Assembly: GCF_002776525.5 (NCBI RefSeq) | Contig: NC_045443.1 | Span: 55,195,307-55,259,306 of the forward strand | Direction of reading: 5' to 3' | Length of the DNA stretch: 64,000 nucleotides | Source of the DNA: Piliocolobus tephrosceles | Taxonomy: Eukaryota > Chordata > Mammalia > Primates > Cercopithecidae | In this document: positions 45,555 through 56,687 of the stretch, piece after piece | Layout of the letters: the number at the start of each line of letters is the position of its first letter | Numbering within the stretch: position 1 is the first letter of the stretch | The notes under the pieces: model-generated | The model's input: only the letters and a program-made list of their open reading frames with translations | Database searches by the model: none | What the model was told of the DNA's origin: nothing | Made by a program: the position numbers and the translations under genes

Positions 45555-46285
45555 ATGCTGTGGTAGCTAATTTTATGTGCCAACTTCACTGGGCCACAGT
45601 GCCCAGATATGCGGTCAGACATTATTCTGGGTGTTTCTGTGAGGCTGTTTTTGGATAAGATAAACATTTATTTATTTAGAGAGATAGAATCTCACTCTGT
45701 CAACCAGGCTAGAGTACAGTGGTGTGGTCTTGGCTCACTGCAACCTCTGCCTCCTGGGTTCCAGTGATTCTCCTGCCTCAGCTTCCCAAGTAGCTGAGAC
45801 TACAGGTGTGTGCCACCACACCCAGCTAATTTTTGTATTTTTAGTAGAGATGACAGGATTTCACTGTATGTTGGCCTGGTTGGTCTCGAACTCCTGATCT
45901 CAAGTGATCTGCCTGCCTTGGCCTCCTGAAGTGCTGGGATTACAGGCGTAAGCCACCACGCTAGACCAATATTGACATTTAAATTGCTGGACTTTGAGTC
46001 AAGTAGGTTGCCCTCCCAAATTTCAGTGGGCCTTATCTAATCAGCTGAAGGCCTAAATAGAACAAAAAATTGACCTCCCCCAAGCAAGAGGGAATTCTGC
46101 CACGGCCTTTGGATGTGAACTGCAATATCAGCTTTTCTTGGGTCTCCAGCCTGATGGTCCACCTTGCAGATTTCAAACTTGCCAGTTTAATTACATGAGC
46201 CAGTTTCTTAACATACATCTCTTTCTATGTGAATTTGTACCCTATTGGTTTTATTTCTCTGTAGAACCCTCACTAATAGAGATGT
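45555..46285 (+). mobile_element. ERV-type LTR split by an Alu
   Basis: 'gctaattttatgtgccaacttcactgggccacagtgcccagatat' (45567 on) to 'ccctattggttttatttctctgtagaaccctcactaatag' (46241-46280) is a common LTR with ends and polyadenylation region in plus orientation. An Alu occupies 45664-45966 within it. Family not named. Confidence 0.7.
45664..45966 (-). mobile_element. Alu element (AluS-like), full-length
   Basis: Both monomers and a T/TTTA-rich tail on the left ('tttatttattta'). It lies inside the LTR, whose text resumes at about 45967 with a partly decayed duplication of the target ('acattta' seen on both sides). Confidence 0.92.
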
Positions 46286-46319
46286 ATACAACTTAAAACA
46301 ATGGTTGTGAAAGAACTGT

Positions 46320-46502
46320 ACTTCAGTGTAGTGGTTAAGAATGTGGGCTCTGAAATCAGATGCCTGTGCTAAGATCCCTGCTCTTCTGTGAGATCTAGGA
46401 TAAGATACTCAAACTCTCTGTGTCTGTTTATTCATGAGATAATATTAATACATGCAAGGCACTTAGCACAGTGCCTGGCAGATAGTAAGTGCTCAACAAA
46501 TT
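46320..46502 (+). mobile_element. MIR element, nearly full-length
   Basis: The tRNA-derived head ('gtgtagtggttaagaatgtgggctctgaaatcaga') and the 3' end ('cacttagcacagtgcctggcagatagtaagtgctcaacaaatta') are both present. Confidence 0.92.
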
Positions 46503-46609
46503 ACATAACCGGTTAGTGGTGGAGCTGGGATTTGAACTCAGGTAGTCTCTTCCAGATCATGAGCCCTTACCATTATGTGATATGTCCTGAGGAAAAAAAA
46601 CAAACAAAC

Positions 46610-47865
46610 TGTTTTTCCCTCTCTTATTCTCATTGCAGAATACTTCCCCTTTGGTCACCAAAATATGTAGGAATTTCTTCCCACTAGCCAGAATCGGTTT
46701 TCCGGTGGACACCAGATAGATGTTCTATAATTCAACTCTGACACTGTCTATCCAGAGTTAGCATCAGATCCAACAGCTTAGCCCCACAAGACTGCCCCAC
46801 ACTTCAGATGCCAAGCACAAGTCCCAGGTTGTGACCTATATTTCTGACCAACTGGCTTTATATAAATTGGGGGTTCTCACAGCCCTTTCCCTGGGTTCGA
46901 TTAATTTGTTAGAGGGGCTCACAGAACTCAGGGAAAAACACTTATATTTACTTATTGTCTTAGTCTGTTAGGGCTGCTATAAAAAATACCTTAGATTGGG
47001 TAATTTATAAATAATAAACACATGTTTCTTACAGTTCTAGAGACTGGGAAGTTCAAGATCAAGGCACCAGCAGATTCAGTGTCCGGTGAGGGCTACTCTG
47101 TGTTTCCAACATGGCATCTTCTTGCTGCATCCTCACATGGTAGAAGGGGCTGAAGGGGTTGGGGCAGTCCGTTCATTTTCTTTGATAAGGGCATTAATCC
47201 CATTCACGAGGGTGCAACCCTCTTGACTTAATCACTTCACCAAAGAGCCCACCTCTTAATACTATTACCTTTGAGTTTGAGTTCCAGCATATGAATTTTG
47301 GAGGGACACATACATCCAAACCATAACACCTATTTATTATAAGGGATATTACAGAGGATACAGATGAACAGCTAGATGGAAGGGATGCATCGTGCAAGGT
47401 ATGTGGGCAGGCATGTGGAGCTTCCATGCCCTCTCCAGGCACCTCTATGTGCTCAGCATTCCAGAAGTTCTCCAAATCTCATCCTTTTGAGTTTTTATGG
47501 AGGCTTCACTATTTAGGCATGATTGATGACGTCATTGGCCGGTGGGGATAGACTGAACCTCAGCACCTCTCGCCTTCCAGGAAGTCAGGGAGTGAGGCTG
47601 AAAGTTCCAACCCTCCAGTCACATGGTTGATTTCCCTAGTGACCAGCCCCCACCAGCTGTTACCTCATTAGAACAGAAGATGCTCCTATCACCCAAGAAA
47701 TTCTAAGGGATTTTGGACCTCTGTGCCAGAAGCTCCTATCACTCAGGAAATTGCAGAGGTCTTAGGAGATCTGTGTTAGGAACTGTGTTAGAGACCAAAT
47801 ATTAGGCCCAGAAATGGGGACAGAGACCAAATATGTATTTCTTCTTGTATCACAATATTACACTT
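46610..47865. mobile_element. ERV LTR split by an MLT1 LTR
   Basis: Left part 46610-46955 ('ggttctcacagccctttccctgggttcgattaa', 'gaggggctcacagaactcagg') and right part 47329-47865 ('tattataagggatattacagaggatacagatgaacagc', 'ggaggcttcactatttaggcatgattgatgac', 'agagaccaaatatgtatttcttc') form one LTR around the inserted MLT1. Family not named. Confidence 0.6.
46956..47328 (-). mobile_element. MLT1 LTR, nested
   Basis: Reverse MLT1 ends 'tgtcttagtctgttagggctgctataa' and 'ggagggacacatacatccaaaccataaca', with 'atcccattcacgagggtgcaaccctcttgacttaatcactt' between. The flanking 5-mers cttat (46951-46955) and cctat (47329-47333) are a plausible duplication with one change. Confidence 0.88.
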
Positions 47866-49297
47866 CCTCTCTCTTATTCTGATGCTGTTTGTCTTCTCTT
47901 GAGGACCTCTTTGTAACTTGAACGGTTGGGGTCCATTTTCTCCCCACTCCCTTCAATTTCAATAGATCCACTTTAATCTCTTTGGGGTTTCCTAAAATAT
48001 TTTATTTATTATTTTTATTAAAAAATTAAAATTCATATTATATTTAATTGGCCAATGATAACTGTATATAATAATATTTTATTTAAATAAAGGTTTCTGT
48101 CACTAAAATATTTGAAAAATGCTGGCATAACATATTATTTTCCCAGATAACATATTTGAATTAAAAATGTTTGTAGTTCTCCAAACCTCAGTGACTTCTA
48201 GTACAACCTACAAAACATAACTTAGTGAGAGGTTAAGGCCAGTCTAGGCTGGACTTCCATGGGCTGAACTCTGAGGGCATTGCTAGACAGGCCCTTAGGT
48301 TTGCAGACTTCGAGCACCTTTTCCATCCCTATCCCAATCAAACAAATACAATATATATTATTATGTAAGAATACATGTGTATATTCAAAACCAGCAGCAT
48401 AGCATCTTCAAATCTCTCTCTGCTTCTTCCGTCACATCACCTTCTCTCACTTTGACCCTCCTGCTTCCCTTTATGAAGACACTTGTCATGACATTGATCC
48501 CACTTGGATAACCGGGATAATCTTCCTGTCTCAAGATTCTTAATCACATCTGCAAAGTCTCTTTTGCCATGACAGGTAATATATTAACAGATTGTAATAA
48601 TTAGGACATGAGTATTTTTGGGGGACTGTTTTTTTTTTAGCCATAGAGGACTTATGCTGGGATCTGGTTAATAGGTGGGAAGAAAGAAAGAAAGATATTG
48701 GGCATGAAGGAAATGATTAAAGCAAGCTCAGAAAGCCATAAGTTGAAAAATGTGAACATACAGACGAGCTCCACCTGGTTACAATGGGAGGCTTGCTGTC
48801 TTCTTCACCTCGTCATCTCTATTCCTAAAACTTTATAATATATGTGGATGTGACTTCTATGTCTGCAAACAATAATTCATATAAAGTTTGAAGCAATGAG
48901 TTAATAGATTTGCTCAAAGCCATACAGCTTGTTCATAAGATTATAACACGAAGTTAACGGGGTGCTAAGCTGTTGCTTAGCTTGTAAGTCCTATTACCAA
49001 TGATCATACTGCTTGTAGCGTTATTTATGTACCTAGAGCACAAATAAAAATGTAATTCTGAACAACTAAATACATATACATATAGCAAGCTCCATGTAGC
49101 TCTCTTGATATACCTGTATTCCTCCATCATATATTTGAAAATCTTCTCTATTTTCTTGTTTCTTCCTTTCTTTCTCCTTCCATGGTCCCAGCTTGAGTCC
49201 TAGGTTTTCTCCCTCACCCCAGGATTTAAACATGTCTGGGGGCACTGCTGAGTCATGGAGCCAGAGCTGTCTTTGTCCATTTTTTTTTTTTTAAATC
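47866..49297. other. AT-rich unique sequence with an old repeat end at 48498-48640
   Basis: 'cacttggataaccgggataatcttcctgtctcaagattcttaatcacatctgcaaagtc' matches by phrase the right part of the repeat at 51522-52125, so it is a fragment of the same family. Otherwise no feature, apart from AT-rich runs near 48000-48110. Confidence 0.5.
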
Positions 49298-49362
49298 ACT
49301 GCACACATAGCATAGTGCCTGACACCTGATGGGCCCTCAATACTTGTTGAACAAATTAGGGA
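49298..49362 (+). mobile_element. MIR 3' end fragment
   Basis: 'cactgcacacatagcatagtgcctgacacctgatgggccctcaatacttgttgaa' matches the MIR tail. Confidence 0.65.
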
Positions 49363-49410
49363 ATGACTGTATTTGCAGCAGAAACTGTGGAGTCCCATGA
49401 GAAAGAAAAT

Positions 49411-49529
49411 CAACCCAAGGGAACAGGGAGTCAGGCACACAATTTTAGTGCAATATGAAAATTCCAGGCCAGGTGCAGTGGCTCATGGCTGTAATCCCAG
49501 CATTTGGGGAGGCTGAGGTGGGAAGATTG
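49411..49529. repeat. Local duplication, first copy (119 bp)
   Basis: Matches 50317-50435 over 119 bases without indels and with 5 differences. It covers about 57 bases of unique sequence plus the first 62 or so bases of an Alu. See findings. Confidence 0.95.
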
Positions 49530-49747
49530 CTTGAGCCCAGGATTTGGAGACCACCCTGGGCAACATGGTGAAACCTGGTCTCTACAAAAAATAAAAAATT
49601 AAGTGGGTGTGGTGGCATGCATCTGTCCTCCCGGGTACTGGGGAAGCTGTGGTTGGAAGATTGCTTGAGCCCAGGAAGTTGAAGCTGCAGTGAGCTCCAG
49701 CCTGGGTGACAGAGCGAGACCCTGTCTCAAAAAAAAAAAAAAAAAAT
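49468..49747 (+). mobile_element. Alu element (AluJ-like)
   Basis: Starts 'ggccaggtgcagtggctcatggctg' and ends in a poly(A). The right monomer is shortened. Diverged, with AluJ-type variants. Confidence 0.9.
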
Positions 49748-51520
49748 CCAGGCAAGGAGATCACTTGGAGTCCAGTTTTTGATCTGTCACTCAGATTGCC
49801 CTCTGCCCCACTGTGAACTGTGTGTCCTTGGAAGGAGAACCTGAAATTAGAATTCATTAAAGAATTTGGATGACACCAGGAGCACCTGGCAACACTGCAA
49901 CACTGCTTTGGAGACTGTGGTATTAGACACTCAGCCCAAAGTGGCCACATCTTAATGTGGCAGGGATGCAGGCAGTGCTGCTGTGTTGGGGCACAATTGA
50001 CCTAACATCATGCTTTGTAGCTTTGGCCTAGCAGGGTAGCATTAAGGTGCTGTAGTTTTGGCTAAGTGACTATGAAGAGCACAGTGGGAGCTTGACACCA
50101 GCAACAACCACAAGGCTCCTTCTATGAGTCTTGGGAGACTGAGCTTCAGTTATTACTATGTGGCCACTGAGAGGTCTGAGCACACAGGACATCTCCATGG
50201 CCCCTGGGAACAGTTGGGAAGACACCAAGGGGAAGTGAAGGGGCCACAATAGTGTGTGAAGAAAAAATGAGAGAACTACTGTTCACTTTAATGCAATCTT
50301 ATTTTTACCTTTCACTCAACCCAAGGGAACAGGGAATCAGGCACACAATTTTAATGCAATATGAAAATTCCAGGCCAGGTGCAGTGGCTCACGGCTGTAA
50401 TCCCAGCATTTGGGGAGACTGAAGTGGGAAGATTGGGACCAGGCTCGGGAAAACACAGGAAATGCATAAACAAGACAGGTACTGGATGTGCAAAAAAATT
50501 TACTCATAATAGCAATATAGGTAGATTAAATTTATATATATTATATATTAACATTAATATACACACATAAGCAGTATTATATATATTATAATCATCAGAT
50601 ATATGCCTGTGTATGTGTGTGTTGTGTGTAAACATTTGCATAAACAGAAATCAATTGGTGATTGGAGTTTTTATTGCCATAGATACTGATCAGCTCAGTT
50701 GCACGCAGAAAAATGTGAAAACAGTAAAGGTCATTAAAAAGCAACAAATGGCCCAACCTAATTTGAATATGGTCAGGCTAATATCAGAAAGCCCATTGCA
50801 CTTGTGGAGAGCATAAAAAATTAGCACCAGAAGATATTGTAAGGCAGTCAGGTGTTTTTTTCTTATTGTTGCTTTTTCTTTTACTTTTTCTTTTTTTTTT
50901 CCAGTAAGAAGGGATAGAAGAAAGATAGTAGAAACTACATTGGGTGCCAGGATTTATTGGTTTATTCAAAGTAAAGTTAACACTCTTAATGGCTCTGTTT
51001 CTCTGAGCCTGAAAAGAAATATATGATAACTTTTCACAGATGAGATTCCCAAAAGTATTATATTGTTTCCTTATTAAGAAGAAGTTAATAGAATCTTTAA
51101 TATCAAGAATTACAGAATATCATGAATGGTATTTCCATAGTTAATTCAGAAAAATGTGGCTTTTTGTTATGTTTGGTTTTTCTGTTTCTTTCCTAGTTTC
51201 CAGGGAAATAAGTAAGAGTTTTAATTTTGAGGTGTGTTTTGGAGGGAGGATATTTGTCTGGCAGAGGGAAGACAACTCTGTCGCTGCGTTTTGAATTTGG
51301 GAGGTCAGTGTGTTTGTGTGAGTGTGTGGGTGTGTGTAACTATTTGTGACTGTAGGGTATTTGGAGATTTTATATCATAAAGGTAGAGGAGGAGAATGGC
51401 TTGTGTGGGGTTTGATCCCCAAGAGTGTGAAGAGGAATTGAGGGCTGGAGATTCTGAGGGTGACAGAGACATGAGCCTTCCGGAGCAGGGCACTCAGATG
51501 TGGCAGAACCTCGTGTAGTA
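49748..51520. other. Unique sequence with AT- and TG-rich tracts
   Basis: Apart from the duplicate block at 50317-50435, an AT/TG-rich stretch at about 50520-50635 and a TG-rich patch at 51305-51340, nothing is recognised. No gene. Confidence 0.45.
50317..50435. repeat. Local duplication, second copy (119 bp)
   Basis: Copy of 49411-49529 placed 906 bases downstream in the same direction. The Alu stops abruptly at 50435 with no tail, which shows that it was copied as DNA and not inserted as an Alu. Confidence 0.95.
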
Positions 51521-51521
51521 T

Positions 51522-52125
51522 GTTAGTTTTCTATTGCTGCTTAGAATAGATTACCATAAACTTAATGACTTAAAACAATACAGATTTGTTACCTTACAGT
51601 TCTGTATGCCAGAAGTCTAGCAGGCTCACCTGAGGCTCTTCAGACTAAACTCAACATGTTAGCAGGGCTTCTTTCCTTTCTGGAGGCTCTCAGGGAGAAT
51701 CTATTTCCTTGTTCATTCATGTTGTTGGCAGAGTTCAGTTCCTTGTGGTTGTAGGACCGAGGTCCCCAGTTCCTTGTTGGCTGCCATCTGAAGGCTGATA
51801 GCTTTCAGAGACTGCCTGCGTTCCTTGGCTCCTGGTTCTATGCCTCCATCTTTAAAGCCAGCAATGGCAGGGCAAGTCCCTCTTAGGTTTTGAATGTTTC
51901 CTGCCTCTTTTTCCACCTCACCTCTGATGAACTGTTCTGCCTTCCTCTTTCATTTTTAAGGGCTCATGTGAATACATTGGAGCTGCTGGGTAATCTAGGA
52001 TAATCTCCCTATTTTAAGGTCTGCAACCTTAATTTTATCTGCAAAGACCCGTTTGCCATAATGTAACACACACAGGTGTAACACCAGGGGGTAAAGATCT
52101 TGGGAGTCAAAATTTTGCCTGCCAC
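51522..52125 (-). mobile_element. Ancient LTR-like repeat, family not named
   Basis: 'gttagttttctattgctgcttagaatagattaccataaacttaatgacttaaaacaatac' to 'ggagtcaaaattttgcctgccacaca' follows a known dispersed repeat that ends with 'ggataatctccctattttaagg' and 'catctgcaaagacccgtttgccat'. 48498-48640 is a second piece of it. Confidence 0.65.
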
Positions 52126-52384
52126 ACATGGGAATTACTACTACTACTACAATTTGGGTTACTTTTTAGACTGAGGCCCTAAGAACCTCAGTGATCATCT
52201 CTTTGGCCAAACTTGGTACAGAGGGTACAAAGTTGTCAGTGGAGCTGGAGACTCTTGAATGAATCTCAAGGGCCTGGGAAGGAGTCACAGCAGTGGTGGC
52301 CTCATAAGCCCCAGGATTCTTCTCTGATCCAAAGATAGAGGATTCTGAAAAATGACTGGTGCTGGACTTCTGGCCAAACTTGGA
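52126..52384. other. Unique sequence
   Basis: A short (CTA)n-like run near 52138-52150; otherwise nothing recognised. Confidence 0.4.
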
Positions 52385-52780
52385 GACCTGGGGTATGTAG
52401 CAGTTATGATGCTTTTAGCTACAAATAATAAAAGCTTGGGTTCAGCTGGCTTAATAATAAGAACCTCTGTTACTGTAGACAACACAAAATGCAAAGGTAG
52501 GGGGAGCTAAAGAGTTGGTTAACCTTGTGGCTCAAAAATGCCATCAGGGACCTAGATTCTTCTCTCTTTCTTCTCTGCCATCTTCAACTGACTGGTCTTG
52601 TCTTCCGGCTGTGGTCCCTTGTGGCTTTAAGTTGCTGCCTTGATTTCACATCTAGAGATGCCTGTATCCAATGGAGAAGAGACCATCTCATTCTGTGTCT
52701 CCTTGAAAGATGGAAGGAAATGTTTCCCAGAATCTTTCGCTTTCCTATGTGTCTCATGCCAGAATTGTACCCCATCCTCC
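52385..52780 (+). repeat. Ancient interspersed repeat, family not named
   Basis: 'gcttttagctacaaataataaaagcttgggttcagctggcttaataa' resembles by phrase the blocks at 13950-14330 and 58930-59020. The 150-codon frame at 52525-52977 starts inside it and has no family pattern. Confidence 0.4.
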
Positions 52781-52979
52781 TGACAAGGTGCTCTATTGGG
52801 ACCACTCAGGATTCACTCACCTGGGCTAGAGCTGGGGTGGCAAATGATGGACATCTGAACAAAAATCAGGGCTCAGCTAGGGAGAACATTGGAATGGATG
52901 TTGTGCAGGCCACCAGTGGTGTCCCTGACAGGGAGAGGGTCAAATATAATTTGATTTGGGAAAATGAAGAAAAATAAAT

Positions 52980-53160
52980 GTGACATTTATTACATTCTGT
53001 TTCCACACAGCATCAATGATCACATTAATCTTACTGCCATGAGCAGGGAGGCCTGGTCAGAGAGTTTAAGAGACTTGCTCAGAGCTACACAGCAGGTAAA
53101 TGGAGGGTCATGGCTTGGACCCAGATTTTCTGACTCAAATCAACTTCTCTTTCCACTACC
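52980..53160 (-). mobile_element. MIR element
   Basis: 'agagacttgctcagagctacacagcaggtaaatggagggtcatggcttggacccagattt' is the reverse MIR core. Confidence 0.75.
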
Positions 53161-53310
53161 CTGAAATTGTGTTATAATAATTGAATAGATCTTTTTTTAA
53201 TACCAAAATTATACCATGTTCTTTAACTATGCGTTTTGATTTCTGGCACAAAACATGTTTATTTCTAAACCACCTATTATAGTTTTGCCTAGGTCTTAAA
53301 CAGATACCAA

Positions 53311-53388
53311 ATTAATACATTGGAAGGAGATAAATTTCTCCCTGCCTTAATTAATACATTGGAAGGAGATAAATTTCTCCCTGCCTTA
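53311..53388. repeat. Perfect 39-bp tandem duplication
   Basis: Unit attaatacattggaaggaga... ending ...ccctgcctta occurs at 53311-53349 and again at 53350-53388 without a mismatch. It lies in non-repeat sequence. Confidence 0.97.
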
Positions 53389-53800
53389 AACACTGTATAT
53401 TCACATTAGGAGAGATGACTGCAGGAGAAGAGAAAGTCAAGACATTTGTGGATCTTTAGTTTGGCATTCAGTGGGACATTGATGTAAACTTCTCATTTTT
53501 TTTTCTCAAGAAAAAATTTAACAAGAAGAGACAAAACTACTAAATTTAAAATTGCATTTAAAAATGCCATCCTCAAATAAACAAAAAAAAAGCTGTAGGC
53601 AAATGGATTTTCTAAACCCTGCCTCAAATCACATCTAGCTGAGAAGAAAACAGAAGTTTTAGCATAAAATATAGTTATTTGGGAGCCAATAAGATGCAGA
53701 AAACAAAGGTTAAGTAAGAAAGGACATTCTGAGCCAGAATAGTAATAAGTAGAAGTAGCAAGTCAGTGTATTTCAGCAAGGATACATTATTTTGTATCGT
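53389..53800. other. Unique sequence
   Basis: Nothing recognised. Confidence 0.4.
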
Positions 53801-53938
53801 TTTTTTTTTTTTTTTTTCTTTAGAGACAGGCTCTTGCTATGTTGCTGAAGCTGGACTTGAACTCTGGGCTCAAGCGAGCCTCCTGCTTCAACCTCCTGAG
53901 GAGCTGGGACTACAGGCATATGCCACTGCACCCAGCTC
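53801..53938 (-). mobile_element. Free Alu monomer (FLAM/FRAM-like)
   Basis: A single Alu arm with its T tail at the left ('tttttctttagagacaggctcttgctatgttgctgaagctgg') and head at the right ('aggcatatgccactgcacccagct'). About 140 bp, no second monomer. Confidence 0.85.
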
Positions 53939-54839
53939 TTGTATGGAATTTTTATATGGAATGTGTAATGCATAAACTATTCAAATTGCTGAATGCTTGT
54001 GAGGTATCCATTGCACCTGGAAATTAAACCAGGCTATCTCTTCATATAAAAGTAGAGAAAACACTAAACAGGCTAAAGAAAATTACCTCTCTACCCTTGC
54101 CTCCTGCTTTCTGTTAGTCTTATATGAAGCTTTTAAGGGATAGTCAACTGCACAAAAGCAACATCTGCTTGGCAGATTTCCTTTAGTCCTGGTGCCCACC
54201 ATTCCGTTCTATCTCACTGAACATGTTTATTGGAAAGTATGAGCAGATTCCAGTGGAAGCACAGATGCATTTATTTAAGTAACTGCTTGCTTCTTTGGAA
54301 CTGCTTTTTTAAAATGAAGGCAAGAGTTTTGGGACTGGTTACAATGGGTGGTAATGCCCACTTGTGGGAAATGTTGAATGATGGATAATGTAACAGGTGC
54401 AATGAGAATCTGGCAGAATGGAAAATGTTCTAGATTTAGCTCCCTTGCATTCATGTCCAGGGAATGATTAGCACGTTGGCATGACAATATCAGTAAGTCA
54501 TTTATTAGCCAAAACACTCTCCGAGGTCAGAAGGTTAACTTTTGATTGTCTGTTGTGTTTATAAAGATCTGCTGACACAGGTCTTTGGGTTTTGCTTTTG
54601 AAGGTCATTTTCGGAATTAATGGTTTTATGGCTAGGAAAATGGATTTCAGTAAAAATCAAGATTGTATTTTTTAAAAAGACATTTATTGATTATTTAGTA
54701 ATACATATAAATGGTTAAGATATATTTCTTTTCCCATATTGGTAGCAACTATTAGGTTGCACGTATATAATTGCAAATAGTTGACAGTTTTTACCTTAAG
54801 GCAATTTTATATGGTCCAACTGAATATATACTACATTTC
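53939..54839. other. Unique sequence
   Basis: No repeat or gene recognised. Confidence 0.45.
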
Positions 54840-55560
54840 AATTCAATCCAATACTTTAACAAATATTAAGTTCCTGATGAGGTATTATGTTAAGTGTTGA
54901 AGCTACAAAGCTGAACAAAATAGTCATGGGTCTTGTCTTCACAAAGCTTACAGTCTAGAAGGAGTGGCAGACAATTAAACCACTGCTTTGATAGCGGAAG
55001 GACGGTAACTGTGTGAATTCAGAGCAAGGGAAGCTAATCCATTTTAGAGTGGTCAAAAGAATCTTCCCAGAGGAATGAAAGCTAAGCTGAACTTGAAGGA
55101 TGAGTAAGAGTTAAATGGAAGAGTAGAACAGGGGCGAAGAGGCTCCTGGTAATGTCAATAGCAGTGTGAAGACAGGGAGGTAAGAGCAATACAGTGTGTG
55201 ACATGACAGGAGCTGAGCAACACTCAAAGAGTGGAGGGGGGCTGTGTAGAGAGATGATGCTGGGAGGGAAGAAAGGCCCATGGTGAAGAGAAGAATCTGA
55301 TTATTCTGTAATAAAATATTTACCTCTCTATTCTGAAGACATCAAGGAACTACTGGACAAGGAGTGACATGATCATGACAGTGCTGTATAAAAAGGACCA
55401 CGTGGTTGCTGTATGGAACATAGGTTGGAATCTGGAAACTCACCTAGGAGGCTGTTCCAGGAATCCAGGCAATAAAAGATGGTGGCCTGTACTGGGGCAG
55501 TGAACATGGGGATGAAACATGGAAGACTCTGCGAGCTGCTTAGGAGGCAAATTGATGGGT
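54840..55560 (+). repeat. Ancient interspersed repeat (L2-like start, then unnamed)
   Basis: 'aacaaatattaagttcctgatgaggtattatgttaagtg' and 'cacaaagcttacagtctagaagg' look like an L2-type 3' end. The following text ('ggctgttccaggaatccaggcaataaaagatggtggcc') is typical of an old dispersed repeat. It may belong with 3891-4340. A G run lies at 55581-55589. Confidence 0.45.
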
Positions 55561-55689
55561 CTTGGTGATTTCAGGGTGGAGGGGGGGGGCGGGGATGGGT
55601 GACAGGGAGATAGGAAAGAGGATTGCTGTCTGAATGTAGAACTGCTTCTGGGCCACTAGAATTTTCACTGGCCACAGTGGTTTGACTTC

Positions 55690-56687
55690 TTTTTTTTTTA
55701 ATTATACTTTAAGTTCTAGAGTATATGTGCACAACGTGCAGGTTCGTTACATATGTATACTTGTGCCATGTTGGTGTGCTGCACCCATCAACTCGTCAGC
55801 ACCCATCAACTCGTCATTCGCATCAGGTATAACTCCCAATGCCATCCCTCCCCCCTCCCCCCTCCCCATGATAGGCCCCGGTGTGTGATGTTCCCCTTCC
55901 TGTGTCCAAGTGATCTCATTGTTCAGTTCCCACCTATGAGTGAGAACATGCGGTGTTTGGTTTTCTGTTCTTGCGATAGTTTGCTGAGAATGATGGTTTC
56001 CAGCTGCATCCATGTCCCTACAAAGGACACAAACTCATCCTTTTTTATGGCTGCATAGTATTCCATGGTGTATATGTGCCATATTTTCTTAATCCAGTCT
56101 GTCACTGATGGACATTTGGGTTGATTCCAAGTCTTTGCTATTGTGAATTGTGCTGCAATGAACATACCTGTGCGTGTGTCTTTATAGCAGCATGATTTAT
56201 AATCCTTTGGGTATATACCCAGTAATGGGATGGCTGGGTCATATGGTATTTCTAGTTCTAGATCCTTGAGGAATCGCCATACTGTTTTCCATAATGGTTG
56301 AACCAGTTTACAATGTAAACTGCCAACAGTGTAAAAGTGTTCCTATTTCTCCACATCCTCTCCAGCACCTGTTGTTTCCTGACTTTTTAATGATTGGCAT
56401 TCTAACTGGTGTGAGATGGTATCTCATTGTGGTTTTGATTTGCATTTCTCTGATGGCCAGTGATGACGAGCATTTTTTCATGTGCCTGTTGGCTGTATGC
56501 ATGTCTTCTTTTGAGAAATGTCTATTCATATCCTTTGCCCACTTTTTGATGGGGTTGTTTGTTTTTTTCTCATAAATTTGTTTGAGTTCTTTGTAGGTTC
56601 TGGATATTAGCCCTTTGTCAGATGAGTAGATTGCAAAAATTTTCTCCCATTCTGTAGGTTGCCTGTTCACTCTGATGGTAGTTTCTT
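55690..56687 (-). mobile_element. Young L1, 5'-truncated (Old World monkey type)
   Basis: The poly(T) at 55690-55699 is the tail. The 3' UTR has the doubled 'caactcgtca' motif (the reverse of 'gacgagttg') and 'ggcccc' variants, matching the insertion at 22134-23763. The ORF2 C-terminus is present in two frames (56670-56308 and 56165-55923), so there is a frameshift. It ends at 56687 within ORF2. I could not find a convincing target duplication. Confidence 0.92.

Noticed and set aside
46320..46400. tRNA-like sequence
   Set aside because: It is the tRNA-derived head of a MIR SINE, too degenerate for a tRNA gene and lacking its 3' half.
49582..49950. 122-codon minus frame with a poly-Phe run
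   Set aside because: Antisense Alu including its poly(A).
52525..52977. 150-codon plus frame
   Set aside because: Starts in an old dispersed repeat and runs towards a MIR; no domain-like pattern and no supporting signals.
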